This document shows, piece by piece, positions 57,390 to 64,000 of a stretch of DNA of 64,000 nt. Location of the stretch: contig NZ_CP017940.1 in NCBI RefSeq assembly GCF_002764115.1, positions 2,144,501-2,208,500 of the forward strand, in the 5' to 3' direction. The position numbers were made by a program, and so were the translations under genes. Numbering within the stretch: the stretch's first letter is position 1; each line of letters begins with the position of its first letter. The DNA comes from Phyllobacterium zundukense. GTDB lineage: Bacteria; Pseudomonadota; Alphaproteobacteria; Rhizobiales; Rhizobiaceae. The notes under the pieces were generated by a model, which saw nothing but the letters and a program-made list of their open reading frames with translations, was not told the origin of the DNA and did not search any database.

Positions 57390-57401
57390 TAGATTGTCCC
57401 A

Positions 57402-57413
57402 TGTCGCGCGACA
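57402..57413. promoter_or_regulatory. Palindrome upstream of higB, possible HigA operator
   Basis: TGTCGCGCGACA is a perfect 12-bp palindrome 12 bp before the higB start codon. Its position fits autoregulation by HigA or the HigBA complex. Confidence 0.5.
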
Positions 57414-57484
57414 AGATACAATCCAAAATTCGTTCAATCCAGACAACTTAAGTCGTAGGTCGCGCAATCAAGCTTGGAGCAACT

Positions 57485-59764
57485 TCAGGAAAACTTGCCG
57501 GAACGCGGGAATCCTTTCGGCACCATGCGACCTGCGGTGGCTCGCGGACCGACCCATTCGAGCAGTTCCAGTTTGCCGCGGGTAAAGCTGCGGCCCGATG
57601 CATCCTGCCAGGTCAGGCCCTGCTCCATAGCAAAGATGCGAATGTCGGAAACGCCACCATCCTTGTAGCGCTGCAAGCGGACGCCCTTGCCCCGGCCAAG
57701 TTCAGGTACTTCGGTGAGAGGAAACACCAGCATCTTGCGGTTCTCGCCGATGATCGCAACGCTGTCACCATTGACCGGAATACAATGGCGCGCCTCGTCC
57801 GGCGCCTTGACGTTCATCACCTGCTTGCCCTTGCGGGTGTTGGCGATGACGTCCGCCTCGGGCACGATGAAGCCGTTACCGACATGCGATGACAGAAGCA
57901 GCTTGCGTTCCGGATTATGCACGAAAGCAGTGACGATATCCTGATCGTTCTCCATGTCGACGATGATACGGATCGGCTCGCCATGGCCGCGTCCGCCCGG
58001 CAGACTGTTAGCGCCGATCGTATAGAACTTGCCGCCTGTGGTCAGAACAAGAATGCGATCCGTTGTCTCCGCATGGAAGGCAAGCTTGAGCTTGTCACCT
58101 TCCTTGAAGGTCAGCGCCGAGAAATCCGCCAGGTGACCCTTCATGGCCCGCAGCCAGCCTTTTTCCGATACGACGACCGTGACCGGCTCTTTCTCGATCA
58201 TGGCGTGATGGATATCCGTCAGATCGTGCTGCGGCGGATCGGCAAAGGTCGTGCGGCGTTTGCCGAGCAGCGTATCCGGCGCATATTTCTTCTGCATTTC
58301 CGAAATCTGCCAGGAGATCGTCTGCCATTGCTTGGGCTCGGATCCAAGGAGCTGCTCGATTTCGTGCTTTTCTGAGGTAAGGCCTTCGAATTCCTTGCGG
58401 ATCTCGAATTCCTCGAGCTTGCGCAAGGAGCGCAGCCGCATGTTGAGGATCGCTTCGGCCTGATTGTCGGTCAGTTCGAACCGGCGGATCATCTCCTGTT
58501 TCGGCTCGTCTTCCTCGCGAATGATGCGGATGACCTCATCGATATTCAGATAGGCGATCAGCATGCCGCCGAGGATTTCGAGACGGCGTTCGATCTCGCC
58601 AAGACGGTGGCGCGAGCGCCGGATGAGCACATCCTTGCGGTGCTCCAACCATTGCTTCAGAACATCGCGCAACGACAGGACATTCGGCACCTTGCCGGCG
58701 GAAAGCACATTCATGTTCAAGGGGAAGCGCGTCTCAAGCTCGGTGAGCTTGAACAGGGATTCCATGAGAATGTCGGGATTGACGCTGCGGCTCTTGGGTT
58801 CCAGCACGAGGCGCACATCCTCGGTGGATTCGTCGCGTACATCGTCGAGCAGCGGCAGTTTCTTGGCGATCAACAGCTCGGCGATCTTCTCGATCAGCCG
58901 GGATTTCTGTACCTGATAGGGAATTTCGGTGACGATGATATTCCACGTGCCGCGCCCCTGATCCTCAACATGCCAGCGTGCGCGCAGGCGAAAACCACCG
59001 CGACCGGTCTTGTAGGCGTCAAGAATAGCATCCGGAGTTTCGACCATGATGCCACCCGTCGGAAAATCCGGACCGCGAACCTTGGTCTTCAGCGGATCCT
59101 CGTCCTCGACCTGCGACATCAGCTCTTCGACGGTTGCATCGGGATGCTTGATCAGGTGCAGGGCTGCGGCGCAGAGCTCCGAAACATTGTGCGGCGGGAT
59201 AGATGTCGCCATGCCGACGGCAATGCCGGACGAACCGTTGGCAAGAAGATTTGGAAACGCACCCGGAAGAACGATCGGCTCTTCGTCTTCCTCATTATAG
59301 GTCGGCCGGAAATCAACCGCATCCTCGGTGATGCCTTCCAGAAGCAGCATGGCAACATCGGTCATCCGCGCTTCGGTGTAACGCATCGCTGCCGGGTTAT
59401 CGCCATCGATATTGCCGAAGTTCCCCTGCCCGTCGACGACGGGATAGCGGACGGCGAAATCCTGCGATAGGCGCACCAGCGCATCATAGATCGACTGGTC
59501 TCCGTGCGGATGGAATTTACCCATCACTTCACCGACGATACGCGCGCATTTTGCATAGGATTGGTCAGGCGAAAGCCGAAGCAGGCGCATGGCGTGCATG
59601 ATGCGGCGGTGTACCGGCTTCAATCCGTCGCGCACGTCCGGCAAGGCGCGGTGCATGATCGTTGAAAGCGCATAGGCAAGATAGCGCTCTTCCAGCGCCG
59701 CCTTCAGATCAACCGGTTCTACATTATCATCGCCATTGTCTGGCGGAATCAGGCTTTTTCCCAT
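57485..59764 (-). CDS. parC: DNA topoisomerase IV subunit A
   Basis: A 759-residue enzyme that, with ParE, unlinks daughter chromosomes. The catalytic Tyr129 is in [10 protein letters not shown]. The N-terminal winged helix reads [12 protein letters not shown], with Gln at the position of the quinolone-determining Ser of E. coli ParC and Asp at that of the Glu. The C-terminal beta-pinwheel (from about 500) is shorter than that of GyrA and lacks a clear GyrA box. It is followed by the HigBA pair on the same strand. Confidence 0.95.
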   Translation of the reverse strand: MGKSLIPPDNGDDNVEPVDLKAALEERYLAYALSTIMHRALPDVRDGLKPVHRRIMHAMRLLRLSPDQSYAKCARIVGEVMGKFHPHGDQSIYDALVRLSQDFAVRYPVVDGQGNFGNIDGDNPAAMRYTEARMTDVAMLLLEGITEDAVDFRPTYNEEDEEPIVLPGAFPNLLANGSSGIAVGMATSIPPHNVSELCAAALHLIKHPDATVEELMSQVEDEDPLKTKVRGPDFPTGGIMVETPDAILDAYKTGRGGFRLRARWHVEDQGRGTWNIIVTEIPYQVQKSRLIEKIAELLIAKKLPLLDDVRDESTEDVRLVLEPKSRSVNPDILMESLFKLTELETRFPLNMNVLSAGKVPNVLSLRDVLKQWLEHRKDVLIRRSRHRLGEIERRLEILGGMLIAYLNIDEVIRIIREEDEPKQEMIRRFELTDNQAEAILNMRLRSLRKLEEFEIRKEFEGLTSEKHEIEQLLGSEPKQWQTISWQISEMQKKYAPDTLLGKRRTTFADPPQHDLTDIHHAMIEKEPVTVVVSEKGWLRAMKGHLADFSALTFKEGDKLKLAFHAETTDRILVLTTGGKFYTIGANSLPGGRGHGEPIRIIVDMENDQDIVTAFVHNPERKLLLSSHVGNGFIVPEADVIANTRKGKQVMNVKAPDEARHCIPVNGDSVAIIGENRKMLVFPLTEVPELGRGKGVRLQRYKDGGVSDIRIFAMEQGLTWQDASGRSFTRGKLELLEWVGPRATAGRMVPKGFPRSGKFS

Positions 59765-59990
59765 GTCAATGGGTTATCAATTCGCTGATTCCCGGGCAAG
59801 CGATGATTCGCCGAGATCACAGGCAGTTACCCGCATTTGGATCGCTGGATCGCTTGAAACTTGCGTTCAAACCTCAAATCTGACTTTCTAGCGCCAAAGT
59901 TGCAATTATTGCCCGTTGACTGGCGCCTGTCATAGTTTTGCCGCGCCCCATGCAATAGGTTCGAATGTTGAAAGCAATAGGGATCAAATC
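59765..59990. other. Divergent promoter region between parC and the periplasmic protein
   Basis: 226 bp with no gene that I can support. AGGGATC serves the ATG at 59991. Confidence 0.4.
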
Positions 59991-61190
59991 ATGCCTCCAG
60001 TCCACCCTCTGAAGTCCGGTTTGCGCGTTCTCGCAGCAAGCTCCGCTCTCGTCATCGTATTTGCCGGTTCTGCCTACGCGGTCGATGGCAATGCGGTGGC
60101 CGCTCGATTGAAGGCAATCTACGCCGAACAGGGCGGCACCATCGACTACAGCTCTGTTGAAACCAATGGTTCGACGGTTGTACTCAAAGGTACGAAAGTC
60201 TCCACGGCCGGGATCAAGGAAAGCTTCGACGCCGGCGATGTGACATTGAACGACGTCAGCGATGTTTCGGGCGGCGGCTTCAAGATCGGGTCGTTGACGA
60301 TGCCCGATATCGATTTCAGCCCGGAAGGCGAACCGGACAACAAGATAAGCATCGATGGCATCAGCCTCGAAGGCATTACCCTTCCCCCTGAGGGTGCAAC
60401 CGAGCCTCTCGCAAAAGTTCTGCAATACGAGAAGGCCGAAGTGAAGCATCTCAACGTCAATGCCAAGGGCAAGGACGTGTTCACCGCCGACAATATGACG
60501 GCGACAATCGCGCCGCTCACCGATACGAGCCCCGTCGCGTTCACATCCAACGTCGAGCGCTTCAAGGCCGATCTGTCCGACGTGGAGGATCCAAAGACCA
60601 AGGATGCGCTCAAGGCCCTTGGCTATGAGACCATTTCCGGAAAAATCGAGATGAACGGCACATGGAACGTTTCCGACGGGCGTCTCAATCTCGAGAAAAT
60701 GGACTTTATCGCCGATAACGCCGGCACGCTCGGTCTGACGTTCGATATTTCGGGCTATACGCTCGATTTCATCAAGGGCCTGCAGGAAGCCACCAAGAAC
60801 ATGGAAGGCAAGCCTGACGACGCGCAGGGCATGGCGATGCTGGGGCTGATGCAGCAATTGAGCTTCACCGGAGCGTCCATCCGCTTCGACGACGCGTCGG
60901 TCACCTATAAAGCATTGGACTATGTTGCCAAGCAGCAGGGCGCCAAACGTGGCGATCTGATCAACCAGGCCAAGGCGATCCTGCCGATGGCGGCAGCACA
61001 ACTCGGCAATGCCGAATTCGCGCAGTCACTTGGCGAGGCCGTCAACACCTATCTCGACAATCCGAAAACCATCGAGATCAAGGCTGCGCCAGCAAAGCCG
61101 GTTCCCTTCGCCATCATCGCCGCCGGCGGCATGGCCGATCCGAAGTCGCTGATCAAGACACTTGGTGTAACGGTCAACGCCAACCAGTGA
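59991..61190 (+). CDS. Conserved exported protein of unknown function
   Basis: A 399-residue protein with a signal peptide (cleavage near SAYAVDG). The mature part is a long run of beta-strand-like repeats (VVLKGTKVSTAGIKESFDAGDVTLNDVSDVSGGGFKIGSLTMPDIDF) and later helical stretches with FIADNAGTLGLTFDISGYTLDFIKGL. The pattern recalls periplasmic beta-rich proteins that bind lipids or envelope polymers, but I cannot name a family. The ATG at 59991 has AGGGATC; the frame extends to 59916. A strong two-way terminator follows. Confidence 0.78.
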   Translation: MPPVHPLKSGLRVLAASSALVIVFAGSAYAVDGNAVAARLKAIYAEQGGTIDYSSVETNGSTVVLKGTKVSTAGIKESFDAGDVTLNDVSDVSGGGFKIGSLTMPDIDFSPEGEPDNKISIDGISLEGITLPPEGATEPLAKVLQYEKAEVKHLNVNAKGKDVFTADNMTATIAPLTDTSPVAFTSNVERFKADLSDVEDPKTKDALKALGYETISGKIEMNGTWNVSDGRLNLEKMDFIADNAGTLGLTFDISGYTLDFIKGLQEATKNMEGKPDDAQGMAMLGLMQQLSFTGASIRFDDASVTYKALDYVAKQQGAKRGDLINQAKAILPMAAAQLGNAEFAQSLGEAVNTYLDNPKTIEIKAAPAKPVPFAIIAAGGMADPKSLIKTLGVTVNANQ

Positions 61191-61207
61191 CCGGCGTGAA
61201 ACCAAAC

Positions 61208-61237
61208 AAAAAGCCCGGCAGAGATGCCGGGCTTTTT
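61208..61237. terminator. Two-way intrinsic terminator
   Basis: AAAAAGCCCGGCA/TGCCGGGCTTTTT with a GAGA loop, between the convergent 59991 gene and aspS. Confidence 0.92.
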
Positions 61238-61266
61238 GTTTGTTCGGAATCGGTTACGAAAGGTTT

Positions 61267-63057
<1,791 letters not shown>

Positions 63058-63217
63058 GATATGTGCCTCTGATATGTATGGTGCTAGTTGCCGGAAGGCA
63101 TGGGAGAAGCCCCGAACTGAGCAGGAATTTGGGCGGACAAGCGCATTTTGACGGTGATTTGTCAAGATCAGGATTGAGGGCCAAGACAAACGCCAATCCA
63201 TTCGCTATAGAAATTTC

Positions 63218-64000
63218 ATGACCATGATTACAACCACAGATCAGCTTGAACAGGCTGTTGCCGCCCTTTCGCAATCCGATTTCGTGACCGTCGATACGGA
63301 ATTCATCCGGGAGACCACGTTCTGGCCGGAGCTCTGCGTCATCCAATTGGCCTCTCCGGATCACACGGCGATTGTCGATGCGCTGGCGCCTGGCCTTGAT
63401 CTTGCAGCGTTTTTCAAGCTGATGGCCGATGAAAAGATCGTCAAGGTGTTCCATGCCGCCCGCCAAGACATCGAAATCATCTTCCATCTCGGCAATTTGA
63501 TCCCGCATCCGGTATTCGACACACAGGTTGCAGCGATGGTTTGCGGTTTTGGCGATGCAATCGCCTACGACCAGCTGGTGCAGCGGGTGGTTGGAGCGCA
63601 GATCGACAAATCCTCGCGTTTTACCGACTGGCGCCGCCGCCCCCTCTCCGAGAAGCAGCTGGACTACGCGCTGGCGGACGTGACCCATTTGCGCGACATC
63701 TATCTCCACCTGAAAGCCAGTCTTGAAGAGGAAGGCCGGACGGACTGGGTTCTCGACGAGATGAAGATCCTCACCGCCCGGGAGACCTATGACATGCACC
63801 CGGACGATGCGTGGAAGCGGCTGAAGATGCGCCTGCGCAAGCCGGTTGAACTTGCCGTATTGCGCAGCGTTGCCGCCTGGCGGGAACGGGAAGCGCGCGA
63901 ACGCAATGTGCCGCGCGGCCGTGTCCTGAAGGACGACGCGATCTACGAGATCGCACAGCAGCAGCCGCGCGATGCGGAAGCCATGTCGCGTTTGCGAACG
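63218..64000 (+). CDS. rnd: Ribonuclease D (3' end outside the window)
   Basis: The first 261 residues of a 3'-5' exoribonuclease trimming tRNA precursors. The DEDD exonuclease motifs are visible: VDTEFIRE (Asp and Glu), [10 protein letters not shown] (Asp) and the third motif in [11 protein letters not shown]. The HRDC domain has begun by the window edge ([21 protein letters not shown]). The ATG at 63218 and another at 63224 are both possible. It is divergent from aspS with 160 bp between. Confidence 0.93.
   Translation, partial: MTMITTTDQLEQAVAALSQSDFVTVDTEFIRETTFWPELCVIQLASPDHTAIVDALAPGLDLAAFFKLMADEKIVKVFHAARQDIEIIFHLGNLIPHPVFDTQVAAMVCGFGDAIAYDQLVQRVVGAQIDKSSRFTDWRRRPLSEKQLDYALADVTHLRDIYLHLKASLEEEGRTDWVLDEMKILTARETYDMHPDDAWKRLKMRLRKPVELAVLRSVAAWREREARERNVPRGRVLKDDAIYEIAQQQPRDAEAMSRLRT

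Overview
The window is chromosomal DNA from an alphaproteobacterium of the order Rhizobiales. The evidence is gene content and order (rplM-rpsI, speB, argC, ctaA, a surface-polysaccharide cluster, ihfA-fabH-plsX, hppA, nusB-ribH-ribE-ribD-nrdR-glyA, an L,D-transpeptidase with an LdtR-type regulator, hemB, bpt, parC, aspS, rnd), the Mg-type HemB, and a sigma-EcfG-type promoter. The order resembles Sinorhizobium, Brucella and Phyllobacterium chromosomes; the genus cannot be fixed by eye. I saw no insertion sequence, prophage, CRISPR array or rRNA operon.

Layout. 1-11.5 kb is accessory: small membrane and exported proteins, a HlyD/DUF2955 efflux pair, a pentapeptide-repeat protein, a cupin, an HdeD protein, an exported ankyrin/YHS pair, a cyclase-TPR protein, and a carboxymuconolactone decarboxylase gene divergent from an ECF41-type sigma factor. 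11.5-18.4 kb is core: rplM-rpsI with a structured leader, speB, argC with an overlapping small-molecule kinase, an MFS transporter and heme A synthase. 18.4-27.7 kb is a polysaccharide cluster of the unipolar-polysaccharide type: deacetylase, GNAT-like enzyme, Wzc-like co-polymerase, Wza-like exporter, GT4, initiating phosphotransferase and Wzy-like polymerase/ligase. 28-34.8 kb carries tRNA-Pro, a K+ channel, a small RNA, merR, ihfA, fabH, plsX, yceD, a cytochrome bc1 chaperone and a BamE-like lipoprotein. 34.8-43.7 kb holds the H+-pyrophosphatase, two tiny membrane proteins, riboflavin synthesis, glyA and the L,D-transpeptidase. 44-45.3 kb is a two-gene cassette of unknown function between the transpeptidase and its likely regulator. 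46-51.6 kb holds hemB, an RDD protein, bpt and a transporter. 51.6-57.4 kb is a TetR-controlled RND efflux operon beside a HigBA toxin-antitoxin pair. The window closes with parC, a periplasmic protein, aspS and the start of rnd.

The most notable signals are not protein genes. First, an orphan three-hairpin RNA with C-rich loops sits between the K+ channel and merR/ihfA, behind a sigma-EcfG-like promoter; it looks like the general-stress small RNA GsrN. Second, two face-to-face ECF41-type promoters, each with a 16-nt spacer, lie between the ECF41 sigma gene and its partner decarboxylase. Third, two perfect palindromes bracket the promoter of the TetR-RND operon.
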